Positions 16,641-25,376 of a stretch of 64,000 nucleotides of DNA are shown here, one piece after another. The stretch is from contig NZ_KB235910.1 in NCBI RefSeq assembly GCF_000332175.1, positions 248,001 through 312,000 on the forward strand, written 5' to 3'. The stretch comes from Pseudanabaena sp. PCC 6802 (lineage in GTDB: Bacteria; Cyanobacteriota; Cyanobacteriia; Pseudanabaenales; Pseudanabaenaceae). Under the pieces are notes generated by a model. It made no database searches. It was not told where the DNA came from and saw nothing but the letters and a program-made list of their open reading frames with translations. Position numbers and translations under genes: made by a program. The stretch's first letter is position 1, and each line of letters opens with the position of its first letter.

Positions 16641-17162
16641 ATGAGTCAGAAATTACAGAAATTAACGATTTTTGTCATTAGCTTAGCTAGCGGGCTGTCA
16701 AATATTTGGATTCCCTCAGCGATCGCGCAATCACCGCATTTACCAGATCGTGCGATCGCTCAAACGGACGATAGTATAGCGATCGAGCGAGCCATCCACA
16801 ATCGCATCAACCAGTACCGCAGTAGAAATGGCTTGTCACCCTTACGTTTAGACGAGCGCCTCAGCCAAATGGCGCGATCGCACAGCGAAGCAATGGCTGA
16901 TAGGCGTGTTGCATTTGGGCACCAGGGATTTGAACGTCGCCGCAAAGCCGTTCAAAAAATGATGGAATATAGCGATATAGCTGAAAATGTTGCCTATAGT
17001 GGCGGAATCCAGCGACCGACGCAGCAAGCAGTTGAAGTATGGCTAAACAGCAGCTCTCACCGCGCCAATATAGAGGGTCAATACGATACGACAGGCATAG
17101 GAGTTGCACTCAGTCCTAATGGCAGGTACTATTTCACTCAGATTTTTGTGAAGAGGAGATAG
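16641..17162 (+). CDS. CAP (SCP/PR-1) domain secreted protein
   Basis: 173 residues. A signal peptide covers about 1-29 (SGLSNIWIPSAIAQ). The CAP domain follows: HNRINQYRSRNGLSPLRLDERLSQMARSHSEAMADR, FGHQGFERR, and AENVAYSGG, then VEVWLNSSSHRANIEGQYDTTGIGVAL, the conserved W-x-SxxHR-x-N signature. The usual cavity His/Glu set is present (HSEAM, SHRAN). The product is exported; bacterial CAP domains have varied or unknown substrates. A ribosome site GGAGAA precedes the ATG. Confidence 0.88.
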   Translation: MSQKLQKLTIFVISLASGLSNIWIPSAIAQSPHLPDRAIAQTDDSIAIERAIHNRINQYRSRNGLSPLRLDERLSQMARSHSEAMADRRVAFGHQGFERRRKAVQKMMEYSDIAENVAYSGGIQRPTQQAVEVWLNSSSHRANIEGQYDTTGIGVALSPNGRYYFTQIFVKRR

Positions 17163-17393
17163 GCTAAATGCAATCTCCGCAACGGTCAATCGAATTAGTT
17201 ATCTGGCTTCAGTTATGGGTGGTGGTGCTATTTAGCATTAATCGATATCTGACGAAATATCTGTTGCTCACCCCATGCACTCGGCTCTCCAGCGATCGCA
17301 GTGGCGATCGTCAACCCCAACGAAAGTTTACGCTGCATGTGCCTTATCCCTCCATAATCTCTTTCGACTTTGTTTTTGCCATAGCTAGAGTTG

Positions 17394-19253
17394 CTAGTTT
17401 CTACCCTTACTGATTTCGCGCTCTAATTTACGGATCTCGTCTTTAATTTCATCACTATCCTCATTATTACTCAAAGCTAGCTTATATTCTGCCAGAGCCT
17501 CTTTCAGTTTGCCTTGTTGCTTCAGGATCTTGGCAATCGATACGTGCAATGAGCCTGGCTCTTCAGGATTAAGTTCTAGAGATTGGCGATAGGCGGCGAT
17601 CGCCTCATCTTTCTTCCCTAACTCAGCTAAGACGTTGCCCAATAGCTCATAGGTGTAGGGATTGCGATCGGGATCGTTGGCGATGCCCTGACGGTATATG
17701 GCTGCTGCGTCGTTGAGCTTGCCGTTCTTTTGCAACAATTCGCCTAGATCCCAATAATGCTGGTATTCTTTGGGATCGAGTTCGATTACCTTGCGATATT
17801 GGGCGATCGCCTCATCTATTTTTCCTTGATTTTGCAAAATCTCTGCTAGGAGAGAATAACCTTCATGCTTTTGGGGCATAGCAGCAATAGCTTGTTTAGC
17901 GATCTGCACTGCTTCACCTAGTCTGCTTTGTTCGCTCAAAAAGATAACTAGTTGGTAATATGGTTGAATCTCTTGAGGCTGAGAATTGATTAATTTGCGA
18001 TAAATTGCGATCCCTTCGTCATATTTCTTAGCAGCCTTAAATGCATCCGCTAAAAACACATAATATCTTAAATCCTGTGGAGAGAGTTCGATTAGCTTCT
18101 GATAGATTGCGATTACCTCATCATACTTATGAAGCGAACCTAAATGTTTCGCTAGCCTACTATAGGCTTCAGGCTTATTGGGGTTTTTGACGATCGCTTC
18201 CCGATAAATTGCTGTAGCATCTTCCGCGCCTAGATAGGCACTAGCTAAATTAGAAAAGTGAGATTCTTGGGCAATCAAAGTCGCAAAGATTGATCGTAGT
18301 TCATCCTTTTTGCCTTTAGCATGTAGGATTTGAGCTAAGTAGATATATCCCATGTCATCCTTGGGATTTAATTGAATAAAACTACGATAAATGCTTTCTG
18401 CTTTATCTAGTTGACCTTGTTGCTGGAGAAGCATTCCATAAAAAAGGTACACAAAACCATCTTTTGAATCAAGATCTATCGCTTTACTATAAGCGTTAAG
18501 AGCTTCACTTAGCTTGCCTTGCTGTTGAAGAGTGAGTCCTAATAGAGAATACAAACGACTATTTCTCGGGTTAACTTCAATTCCCCGACGATACAGAACA
18601 ATAGCCTCATCCAACTTCTTCTGACGTTGCAATATAATAGCTAATTTTGAGTATGCTGCTTCATCCGTAGGTGATTTAGCAATTCGTTGTCGATATAACT
18701 CAGCAGCACGATTGTAAGCAGCTTCGGCTTCTTTTTTTCGTTGCTGGGTATCTAACACGCAGCCCAACAACTCGTATCCTTTGGGATTATTCGGATCGAG
18801 GGCGATGCTTTTTTGATACTGGGCGATCGCTTCGTCATACTTTTGTTGGTGTTTGAGGATATCCCCCGCTAGGAAATACCCAAACGTCCATTTGGGATCG
18901 TGTGCGATCGTGCGTTGCACTAGCTTGTTGGCAAGTGCCATATCGCCATTGATATGTTGCCAGAGATAACAGGAAAAGTTGTCGTCTTTTTCCCCATTGC
19001 GTCGATAGCTCAAGATCTCTTCAAATAGCTCGTCCTCTTTGTTGCGATCCTTATTGCTATTGCATTCCCTTGATTTAGTCGTTGGGTTGGCAGCAGGCGT
19101 ATCGGCTTGGGGTTGTTCTGCGGCGGGGCGATCGCTTACTTGCGGCGACTGCGGCGGTAGTTCGGCATTGTCACCCCATACCTTAGGCACTCCGACTGTA
19201 ACCGTGGCGATCGCGCTAGTAATTGCCAGCACAGTAGCAAATTTACGACTCAT
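17394..19253 (-). CDS. Exported TPR-repeat protein
   Basis: 619 residues from the ATG at 19253 (MSRKFATVLAITSAIATVTVG), which gives a proper signal peptide; an in-frame start 12 codons earlier would put extra residues before it. After an Ala/Pro/Gln linker the protein is about 13-14 consecutive 34-residue TPR units, many with the YDEAIAQYQKSIALDPNNP pattern. It ends in a charged tail. TPR arrays mediate protein contacts; the partner is not evident. A family A element (19356-19455) lies in its upstream region. Confidence 0.85.
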   Translation of the reverse strand: MSRKFATVLAITSAIATVTVGVPKVWGDNAELPPQSPQVSDRPAAEQPQADTPAANPTTKSRECNSNKDRNKEDELFEEILSYRRNGEKDDNFSCYLWQHINGDMALANKLVQRTIAHDPKWTFGYFLAGDILKHQQKYDEAIAQYQKSIALDPNNPKGYELLGCVLDTQQRKKEAEAAYNRAAELYRQRIAKSPTDEAAYSKLAIILQRQKKLDEAIVLYRRGIEVNPRNSRLYSLLGLTLQQQGKLSEALNAYSKAIDLDSKDGFVYLFYGMLLQQQGQLDKAESIYRSFIQLNPKDDMGYIYLAQILHAKGKKDELRSIFATLIAQESHFSNLASAYLGAEDATAIYREAIVKNPNKPEAYSRLAKHLGSLHKYDEVIAIYQKLIELSPQDLRYYVFLADAFKAAKKYDEGIAIYRKLINSQPQEIQPYYQLVIFLSEQSRLGEAVQIAKQAIAAMPQKHEGYSLLAEILQNQGKIDEAIAQYRKVIELDPKEYQHYWDLGELLQKNGKLNDAAAIYRQGIANDPDRNPYTYELLGNVLAELGKKDEAIAAYRQSLELNPEEPGSLHVSIAKILKQQGKLKEALAEYKLALSNNEDSDEIKDEIRKLEREISKGRN

Positions 19254-19355
19254 AGATATCTTTAACCCAAATACGATTGAATATTGCACGTACTATAGAT
19301 GCGCATCCAACCTGGGCATCTATGTTAATCATGCTACCCAAAAACAACGGATATA

Positions 19356-19455
19356 TAGCTATAGCCAACAGGCTTAGGACGGGGTGCAGGGGTGAAACCC
19401 CTGCGTGGGGGCGCAGCCCCCACACCCCCTGTCCTAACAGATCTGTCTATGGCTA
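19356..19455 (-). mobile_element. Family A short element, 100-bp internally deleted form
   Basis: Ends and TA flanks match family A (TAGCTATAGCC... to ...CTATGGCTA), but the central GAGGCAGGG...CACTGCCGTG block present in the 144-bp copies is missing. It lies between galE and the TPR gene start. Confidence 0.8.
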
Positions 19456-19476
19456 TATATCGACTATCTATAAAGA

Positions 19477-20472
19477 TTAATTGCCATGTCTAAATTGATG
19501 CCATTGCCAAGCATGGGTCAGGATTTGTTCGAGGTCGGCATACTGCGGTTGCCAGCCCAGAATATCAATCGCCTTGGCACTGCTGCCCACCAGTACGGGC
19601 GGATCTCCAGGGCGGCGATCGCTCTCTACTACGGGAATCTCTTTGCCAGTTACTCGCCTCGCTGTATCGATAACTTGCTTCACGGAAAAGCCATTGCCAT
19701 TACCCAAATTAAATACATCGCTCTCTCCGCCTTTAAGCAGATACTCCAGACCCAAGACATGGGCTGTAGCTAAATCGGTGACGTGGATGTAGTCTCGAAT
19801 GCAAGTACCGTCAGGAGTAGGATAATCCAATCCGAAAATCGATACCGATTCTCGCTTACCCATTGCCGCCATCAATACCAATGGAATCAAATGCGTCTCA
19901 GGATTGTGATCTTCTCCCAATCTACCCTCAGGATCGGCACCAGCCGCGTTAAAGTAGCGGAAGCAAACCGATCGCAACCCATAGGCAACATCAAAATCCT
20001 TTAAGATCCTCTCTACCATCAGTTTAGTAGCACCATAGGGATTGATGGGATTTTGGGGACGATCTTCGGTCAAGGGGATTTTCTCGGGATTGCCGTAGGT
20101 GGCACAGGTAGAGGAAAACACAAATTGCTTAATGCCAGCATCTCGCATAGCTTCCAGTAGGGTCAGCGTTCCCACTACGTTGTTGCGATAGTATTTATCA
20201 GGAGCTTGAACCGACTCCCCCACATAGGCATAGGCAGAAAAGTGCATCACCGCCGCAAAATCGTGTTTCTGGAATAAACCGTCCAGCAGAGCGCGATCGT
20301 TTGTATCCCCCACAACTAACTCTGTCTGCAACACGCGATCGACCAGATCCTGGTGCCCGTAGACAAGATTATCTAAAATTACCACCTCGTACCCCGACTG
20401 TTGCAGTGCTAATACGGCGTGGGAGCCAATATAGCCAGCCCCACCCGTTACTAAAACCTTTGTCTTTGCCAT
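19477..20472 (-). CDS. galE: UDP-glucose 4-epimerase
   Basis: Interconverts UDP-glucose and UDP-galactose. The 331 residues are standard. The NAD-binding GGAGYIGSH lies at about 10-18, the catalytic Ser/Tyr/Lys set is in VFSSTCATYG and NPYGATKLMVE (Tyr about 146), and YFNAAGADPEGRLGE and GTCIRDYIHVTDLA are the GalE-specific sugar-binding stretches. It supplies galactose units for surface polysaccharide. It is monocistronic as far as visible. Confidence is high, although the enzyme could also accept N-acetylated sugars. Confidence 0.94.
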   Translation of the reverse strand: MAKTKVLVTGGAGYIGSHAVLALQQSGYEVVILDNLVYGHQDLVDRVLQTELVVGDTNDRALLDGLFQKHDFAAVMHFSAYAYVGESVQAPDKYYRNNVVGTLTLLEAMRDAGIKQFVFSSTCATYGNPEKIPLTEDRPQNPINPYGATKLMVERILKDFDVAYGLRSVCFRYFNAAGADPEGRLGEDHNPETHLIPLVLMAAMGKRESVSIFGLDYPTPDGTCIRDYIHVTDLATAHVLGLEYLLKGGESDVFNLGNGNGFSVKQVIDTARRVTGKEIPVVESDRRPGDPPVLVGSSAKAIDILGWQPQYADLEQILTHAWQWHQFRHGN

Positions 20473-20653
20473 TTGCCAAAATCGATAAACGTTTACGCAC
20501 AGCGTTCAATAAGAACCCTAGCAAAGTATACCGTTTCGCGACTAAACTATTAAAGATTGCAGGTTCTAATCTGCTTTCTTTCCTTTGTCTTGTAAGATCG
20601 AAATGAATCTACTTCTCGTCGCATTTGGACTTCTATTTACCAACCCTCTAACC

Positions 20654-20684
20654 AAAAAAATAGAGCCTACTTGCGCAGGCTCTA
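20654..20684 (-). terminator. Rho-independent terminator of the Hlip gene
   Basis: On the minus strand TAGAGCCT pairs with AGGCTCTA (20661-20668 with 20677-20684), loop of 8, followed by seven T residues (20654-20660). It lies 58 bases downstream of the Hlip stop. Confidence 0.85.
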
Positions 20685-20741
20685 AAGGGATTACTTTTTT
20701 CTAGACTTGGAGATGAAACTAGCTTTTACCGAGGATTGCGC

Positions 20742-20885
20742 CTACAGCAAGCCAATTTGAGACAGAATGCCATGACCAGTGAGTAATTCGGTGGCAAGAC
20801 CGATTACGAAACCAAGCATTGCCAAACGACCGTTCCAAGTTTCTGAGAAGTTGTTAAAGCCGAATTTAGGTTCTGTGTTTTCCAT
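20742..20885 (-). CDS. High-light-inducible protein (Hlip/SCP), 47 residues
   Basis: A single-helix chlorophyll-binding protein of the thylakoid membrane, related to plant LHC helices. Family members protect photosystem II assembly and chlorophyll intermediates during light stress. The signature [19 protein letters not shown] (residues 15-33) is complete, including the Glu and Asn/Arg that ligate chlorophyll. The product ends [15 protein letters not shown], the usual GxGxxxQ-type tail. The ribosome site CGGAGG lies 9 bases before the ATG, and a strong terminator follows. It is short enough to be missed by length-filtered gene finders. Expression is probably light-regulated, as in the family. 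Confidence 0.93.
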   Translation of the reverse strand: MENTEPKFGFNNFSETWNGRLAMLGFVIGLATELLTGHGILSQIGLL

Positions 20886-20962
20886 GACCGATGAGCCTCC
20901 GCTTAAAATTTGTGTGAAGAAATGTATACCTGATTCCTTAACAATAATTCATAATTTTGGGC

Positions 20963-20990
20963 TTGACATACCGCCCAGGGTAGATAATCA
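20963..20990 (+). promoter_or_regulatory. Candidate sigma-70 promoter of the glycerate kinase gene
   Basis: TTGACA at 20963-20968, a 16-base spacer and TAATCA at 20985-20990, 19 bases before the ATG. The short leader makes this tentative. Confidence 0.35.
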
Positions 20991-21008
20991 AATTATATCG
21001 TATTGATA

Positions 21009-22220
21009 ATGAGCAGTTATACTTATGCTAAAACCATGCTAAAAAATGCAGAAGAGCGCAGGCGCAGGCTAGATTTGTTGAACGATCGATGTGAGATGCG
21101 GCGGGACGCATCCCGAAGGGAATCGCCACTTACGCAAGCACAGTACGAGTTTCTAGAATCGCAGCTACTAAAAGATCTCCCAGAGGTAAAAGCGTTCGCG
21201 GCAGCATTTGGTATAACTCAGCAAAATGTTACCGAGTATGTACGAAGACACCTGGAGTTACTGCCAGATGTCTATACGTCATTGATACAAGCACATCCAG
21301 CTTTTAGTCGCGATCGCGATCGCACCCTCAATACTCTATGGGATTTGTGGCTACCCTTAGCCACGCGGCTGGCAGATCGGCAAAAGGCCAGATCGCGTCC
21401 TTTCGTACAGGGGATTTTAGGCGGGCAAGGTGCGGGTAAAACGACATTGGCGATCGCTCTAAAAATCCTATTGGCTCGCATGGGTCTGAGCTGCATTGGC
21501 ATATCTCTCGACGATCTCTACAAAACCCATGCCGAGAGAGAGGAATTGCAACGACAAGATCCGCGTTTGATTTGGCGCGGGCCACCCGGCACGCACGATA
21601 TAGATCTGGGCATACAGGTATTAGATCGATTGCGACAAGGGTTAGGGCAGGCACAAGGCGCTGTCCCTACAACAACCCCCACCCCCGAAGACCAGCAGCC
21701 CCCCATCTTCATCCCCCGGTTTGACAAGTCTAAGTATGGTGGCGATGGCGATCGCGCGGAACCAGAAGCGATAACAGGCGCAGATATCATCCTGTTTGAA
21801 GGTTGGTTTACGGGAGTGCAACCTGTAGATCCGGCAATATTTGCAACAGCACCAGAACCAATTATTACTGAAGCGGATCGTCAATTTGCGATCTCCACTA
21901 ACGAACGCCTCAAAGCCTATCTGCCCCTTTGGCAAAGACTGGATAGCTTAATGCTGCTCTATCCCTCAGACTATCGCTATAGCAAGCTTTGGCGACTACA
22001 GGCCGAGCACGAGACGATCGCCAAAGGTGGTGATGGTATGAGCGATGAGGATGTTGAAAAATTTGTGGAATATTTCTGGCGAGCGCTCCACCCTGAATTA
22101 TTCATTACGCCATTGATGCGCAGCCCCGATCTATGCGATCTTGTGGTAGAAATTAATATCGAGCACCAACCCGAACGCATCTATGCCCCACGCGATCGGC
22201 GATCGCGATCGAACAAGTAA
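21009..22220 (+). CDS. glyK: D-glycerate 3-kinase (plant/cyanobacterial GLYK type)
   Basis: Phosphorylates D-glycerate to 3-phosphoglycerate, the closing step of photorespiration that returns carbon to the Calvin cycle. 403 residues. The P-loop GGQGAGKTTLAIAL lies near 140, followed by GISLDDLYKTHAEREEL and the GPPGTHDIDLG motif shared with the P-loop kinase family that includes uridine kinase and phosphoribulokinase. FEGWFTGV and a helical C-terminus complete it. The ATG at 21009 is preferred over a TTG two codons upstream. A low-complexity Pro/Thr loop (about 225-235) is unusual. The bestrophin gene follows after 8 bases. Confidence 0.88.
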   Translation: MSSYTYAKTMLKNAEERRRRLDLLNDRCEMRRDASRRESPLTQAQYEFLESQLLKDLPEVKAFAAAFGITQQNVTEYVRRHLELLPDVYTSLIQAHPAFSRDRDRTLNTLWDLWLPLATRLADRQKARSRPFVQGILGGQGAGKTTLAIALKILLARMGLSCIGISLDDLYKTHAEREELQRQDPRLIWRGPPGTHDIDLGIQVLDRLRQGLGQAQGAVPTTTPTPEDQQPPIFIPRFDKSKYGGDGDRAEPEAITGADIILFEGWFTGVQPVDPAIFATAPEPIITEADRQFAISTNERLKAYLPLWQRLDSLMLLYPSDYRYSKLWRLQAEHETIAKGGDGMSDEDVEKFVEYFWRALHPELFITPLMRSPDLCDLVVEINIEHQPERIYAPRDRRSRSNK

Positions 22221-22228
22221 GCGAGGAT

Positions 22229-23152
22229 ATGCATACAGAAAAGCGGAATTGGGTCAAAATTGCCCTTAGCTATCGAGGTTCGGTAATCCCTGAGATTTTG
22301 CCACGTGCTACATTTTGTGGTGTGTTTGGCCTTGTAATTCATCTGCTCCATACAAAAGGGTTTCCAGTATCCCTCCCCGCCCTGGACAGTCTCATTCCCA
22401 ATATTGTCATGGGGCTATTGTTAGTATTTCGCACTAATACCGCCTACGATCGCTTTTGGGAAGGACGTAAAGCCTGGGGTAGTATCGTTAACTCAGTACG
22501 CAATCTGGCGCGATCGATGCTGATTGCAATTACAGAAAAGGATCCGGAAGATTTCGAGCAAAAAACAGCTACTCTGCGTTTGTTGGCAGCATTTGCAGTT
22601 TCTATGAAGCTGCATCTACGGCACGAACCCCTCAATACTCAAATAGAAGCACTCCTATCGCCATCGCAGTACGTTCAGCTTCAGAAAATGAATCACCCAC
22701 CCTTAGAAATTGCTTTTTGGATTGGTGACTATTTGCAAAAGCAGCAAGAGTTGGGCAATTTGGACAGATACCAATTAACTGCCATGCAAAAGCTCCTCAA
22801 TTATTTAGTGGATGCACTTGGTGTCTGCGAACGCATTCAAAAAACACCGATGCCACTCGCTTATTCCATTCATCTCAAGCAATTGTTATTAATTTATTGT
22901 CTATCGCTACCATTTCAGATGGTCAGCGCCGTGGGGTGGTTGACTGGTCCCACCGTAGCTCTCATTAGTTTTACAGTCTTTGGTATTGAAGAAATCGGCA
23001 TCCAAATCGAAGATCCATTTGGACTCGATGCCAACGATCTACCTTTAGATAATATTTGCCAGAATCTACATCGCAATATCGAGGATTTAATTACGCTGGA
23101 ACCAAGTCGCAGAAAATATCTCAAAGATCCTTTGGGTTCCTACCAGACCTGA
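22229..23152 (+). CDS. Bestrophin-family (UPF0187) membrane protein
   Basis: 307 residues with the bestrophin pattern: N-terminal SYRGSVIPEILPR, a helix with GVFGLVIHLL, then LLLVFRTNTAYDRFWEGRKAWG, the most diagnostic stretch (about 62-83), and paired C-terminal helices (LLIYCLSLPFQMVSAVGWLTGPTVALISFTVFGIEEIG) ending in IEDPFGLDANDLPLD. Bestrophins are pentameric anion channels; algal members carry bicarbonate to the thylakoid. Whether this protein moves chloride, bicarbonate or something else cannot be read here. It is next to a photorespiratory kinase, which would suit a role in carbon metabolism (inference). Confidence 0.88.
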   Translation: MHTEKRNWVKIALSYRGSVIPEILPRATFCGVFGLVIHLLHTKGFPVSLPALDSLIPNIVMGLLLVFRTNTAYDRFWEGRKAWGSIVNSVRNLARSMLIAITEKDPEDFEQKTATLRLLAAFAVSMKLHLRHEPLNTQIEALLSPSQYVQLQKMNHPPLEIAFWIGDYLQKQQELGNLDRYQLTAMQKLLNYLVDALGVCERIQKTPMPLAYSIHLKQLLLIYCLSLPFQMVSAVGWLTGPTVALISFTVFGIEEIGIQIEDPFGLDANDLPLDNICQNLHRNIEDLITLEPSRRKYLKDPLGSYQT

Positions 23153-23194
23153 TTTTGAGTTATGATTTGGACGTTCGCGATTTTCAATAAACAT

Positions 23195-23545
23195 ATGCCT
23201 CTAATCAAAGTGCAAACTTCTGCAACTGCTCCGGCGCAATCTGAAGTGGAAACCATGCTCAAAAGTCTTTCTGCCGCTCTCGCTAAGCATTTAGGGAAAC
23301 CCGAGTCGTATGTCATGACGGCTTTGGAGTCCGATGCTACGATGACCTTTGGCGGCACGAGCGCTCCAACTTGTTACGTCGAGATTAAAAATGTGGGTAG
23401 CATGAGCCCTCAACAAACCAAAGCAATGAGCCAGGACTTCTGCCAAAAGCTAAGTGAAGGTTTGGGCGTTCCATCTAATCGCATTTACATAGAATTTGCC
23501 GATTCTAAAGGCTCCATGTGGGGTTGGAACGGCTCTACTTTCTAG
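23195..23545 (+). CDS. MIF/tautomerase-superfamily protein
   Basis: 116 residues. The catalytic Pro1 left after Met removal is visible in MPLIKVQTSA; the start at 23195 was chosen over an in-frame ATG 11 codons upstream because the tautomerase mechanism needs that proline. SYVMTALESDATMTFGGTSAPTCYVEIKNVG matches the macrophage migration inhibitory factor fold, and NRIYIEFADSKGSMWGWNGSTF matches its C-terminus. Bacterial members have phenylpyruvate/dopachrome tautomerase activity in vitro; the natural substrate is unknown. It overlaps the convergent WD40 gene by 11 bases. Confidence 0.9.
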   Translation: MPLIKVQTSATAPAQSEVETMLKSLSAALAKHLGKPESYVMTALESDATMTFGGTSAPTCYVEIKNVGSMSPQQTKAMSQDFCQKLSEGLGVPSNRIYIEFADSKGSMWGWNGSTF

Positions 23546-24671
23546 TAGAGAGGAAGGCTAAGTCCCATATCCTTACAGTAAAGTCGGCGGATGAGGTGGC
23601 AAGGGATTTGCCATCGGGACTGAAACTCAAACCGATCGCCCAATCGCTATGACCTTCCAACTTGGCGATTTGCTTGCAATTTAAATCCCAGATGCGAGCC
23701 GTTCCATCTTGGGATGTTGTGGCGAGATATTTACCATCAGGACTAAAGGCGACATTGCGCACTACGCTAGTATGTCCTTTGCACTGGGCAATCTCTTTGC
23801 CATTGATATCCCACAGGCGAGCCGTATTATCCGAGGATGCGGTGGCGAGATACTTGCCATCGGGACTGAAGGCTACGCGCCTGACCCAATCCTGGTGCCC
23901 CTTAAACGTGGCGATTCCCTTCGGGATGCGTCCCGCCGCATTTCCTTGCAAATCCCAAAGTTTAGCGGTATTGTCAGAACCTGCCGTGACAATATATTTG
24001 CCATCGGGACTAAAGATGGCCTGCCAGATTTGCCCCTCACCTGCTTTAAAATCTTTAATTATCTCTCCCTTAAGATTCCATAACTTCACCGTGCTGTCAG
24101 AGGAGGCAGTGAGAATGAACTGACTGTCGGGGCTGAAATAAGCACTATTTACCCAGTCTTTATGTCCCTTAAATTCCTGGATTAGTTTCCCCTGGAGATC
24201 CCAGAGGCGGGCGATTTTATCCTGCGCTCCGGTCAAAATAGTTTTCCCATCTAGGCTAAAGCTAGCACTCCAGATAATACTATCGTCGGGTCTAATCTCA
24301 ATTACGACCTTACCTTGTCTGCTCCAGACCTTGGTGGAGCCATCCGATGATGAAGTCAGAAGCAGATTGCCATCGGGACTAAAACTGACATTCAGAACGC
24401 TGGTTTCATGGGCTTGAAATGCTTTAGTTTGTACGGACTTAGCATCTGATTTAGAATTCGGGCTATTTCCAGCCCAGAAGTTACCTGTTCCAGAAGTACA
24501 ATTTATAGAGTGGGCGTTGACCACCCTACAGTTATTTGGGAGTTCTATATCTCTATTTAAAGGTGTAGCAGAGCGCAAGTCGGCACTGGCTGAGAAAGGC
24601 TTATAGGCAAGAATAGAGAGTGACAGTAAACTAGTGCAAAAGGTGAAAAATGGGATATTGAGCCTTGTCAT
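23535..24671 (-). CDS. Secreted WD40-repeat beta-propeller protein
   Basis: 378 residues. An N-terminal signal peptide (FFTFCTSLLSLSILAYKPFSASA) suggests export. From about residue 88 to the end there are seven WD40 blades with the repeating phrase FSPDGKYLATASSDNTARLWD, enough to close a seven-blade propeller by themselves. A short linker with two cysteines precedes them (NNCRVVNAHSINCTSG). Such exported stand-alone WD40 proteins are common in cyanobacteria and act as binding platforms. Internal near-repeats at the DNA level reflect the blade duplication. Confidence 0.88.
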   Translation of the reverse strand: MTRLNIPFFTFCTSLLSLSILAYKPFSASADLRSATPLNRDIELPNNCRVVNAHSINCTSGTGNFWAGNSPNSKSDAKSVQTKAFQAHETSVLNVSFSPDGNLLLTSSSDGSTKVWSRQGKVVIEIRPDDSIIWSASFSLDGKTILTGAQDKIARLWDLQGKLIQEFKGHKDWVNSAYFSPDSQFILTASSDSTVKLWNLKGEIIKDFKAGEGQIWQAIFSPDGKYIVTAGSDNTAKLWDLQGNAAGRIPKGIATFKGHQDWVRRVAFSPDGKYLATASSDNTARLWDINGKEIAQCKGHTSVVRNVAFSPDGKYLATTSQDGTARIWDLNCKQIAKLEGHSDWAIGLSFSPDGKSLATSSADFTVRIWDLAFLSTRK

Positions 24672-24745
24672 TATGAATTTTTTTTAGCGTGAACGTAAAC
24701 AACAACTTTTTATACCAAATCTAAGCTAAAAATCGCTATCTTCAA

Positions 24746-25003
24746 CTATTCGTAATGAGACCAAACAGACACAACTCTAATCGTTTGAGCCTGGTCGTCA
24801 ATTGAGTAAACCAGTCGATGTTTGATGTTGATTCGCCTTGAATAATAACCCTTTAAGTTGCCTGAAAGTTTTTCATACGGTGGTTCGTAGGGGTTGCGTT
24901 TCAGGATCTCCAGTAAAGAGGCAAGATTGGCTGCTAAATTCGCAGATTTCAACTTATGAGCGTCCCTGAGTGTCTGCCGACTAAATTCAATTTCCCATTC
25001 CAT
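24746..25003 (-). CDS. Txe/YoeB-type mRNA-interferase toxin
   Basis: 85 residues: the RelE-fold pattern MEWEIEFSRQTLRDAHKL, a middle with NPYEPPYEKLSGNLKGYYSRRINIKHRLVYSID, and the C-terminal VVSVWSHYE. The Arg of YYSRRIN, the HR of KHRLVY and the terminal HYE correspond to the YoeB ribosome-associated active site. Such toxins cut mRNA at the ribosomal A site. It overlaps the antitoxin gene by 17 bases. All family residues appear intact, so it is probably functional. Confidence 0.9.
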   Translation of the reverse strand: MEWEIEFSRQTLRDAHKLKSANLAANLASLLEILKRNPYEPPYEKLSGNLKGYYSRRINIKHRLVYSIDDQAQTIRVVSVWSHYE

Positions 25004-25250
25004 TTAATACGTGCAAAAATTCTTCTTCAGACACCCAATCATTTTCTCGCTCAGCCTCTCTAATGGTCTCAACTAAACCAGGTATAGATTGCAAATAAAT
25101 TGTTTCCTGTATGCTTTCCCAATCTTCTTTAGATATTAAAACAGCATCGCCTTTCCGGCTGGTAATCACTCGCGGTAAGTGGTCTTTATTAACTTGCTCT
25201 ACCAGGCTAAACAAATTAGCTCTAGCCTCACTCGTGCTGATAATTTCCAT
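24987..25250 (-). CDS. Phd/YefM-type antitoxin
   Basis: 87 residues. The N-terminal DNA-binding fold is typical: MEIISTSEARANLFSLVEQVNKDHLPRVITSRKGDAVLISKEDWESIQET. The acidic tail (REAERENDWVSEEEFLHVL) would wrap the toxin. It precedes and overlaps the YoeB-type gene, as in the canonical pair, and probably represses its own promoter. The pair stands alone between lnt and the WD40 gene. Confidence 0.9.
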   Translation of the reverse strand: MEIISTSEARANLFSLVEQVNKDHLPRVITSRKGDAVLISKEDWESIQETIYLQSIPGLVETIREAERENDWVSEEEFLHVLNGMGN

Positions 25251-25376
25251 ATAATATCCTTAAACGCGTACGACTTATTGTACCACATGTTCGCCGATCG
25301 CTCGATCTTTACTCGATGGGATCGGCTACTCTCAGGGGAGGAAGTACACCTCATAGACCGACAATACTCAGAAATC

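Noticed and set aside
17168-17413. 81-codon plus-strand frame after the CAP gene, with a hydrophobic start
   Set aside because: It overlaps the end of the TPR gene, has no family resemblance and lacks a clear ribosome site. It could be a decayed small membrane gene, but the support is too thin.
17420-18950. Repeated motif of about 102 bases
   Set aside because: This is the TPR coding repeat in the minus-strand gene, not an independent DNA repeat.
24023-24123. Regularly spaced similar segments in 23600-24400 looking like an array
   Set aside because: They are the WD40 blades of one gene, with in-frame variation; spacing and sequence do not fit a CRISPR array. No CRISPR array was seen anywhere in the window.
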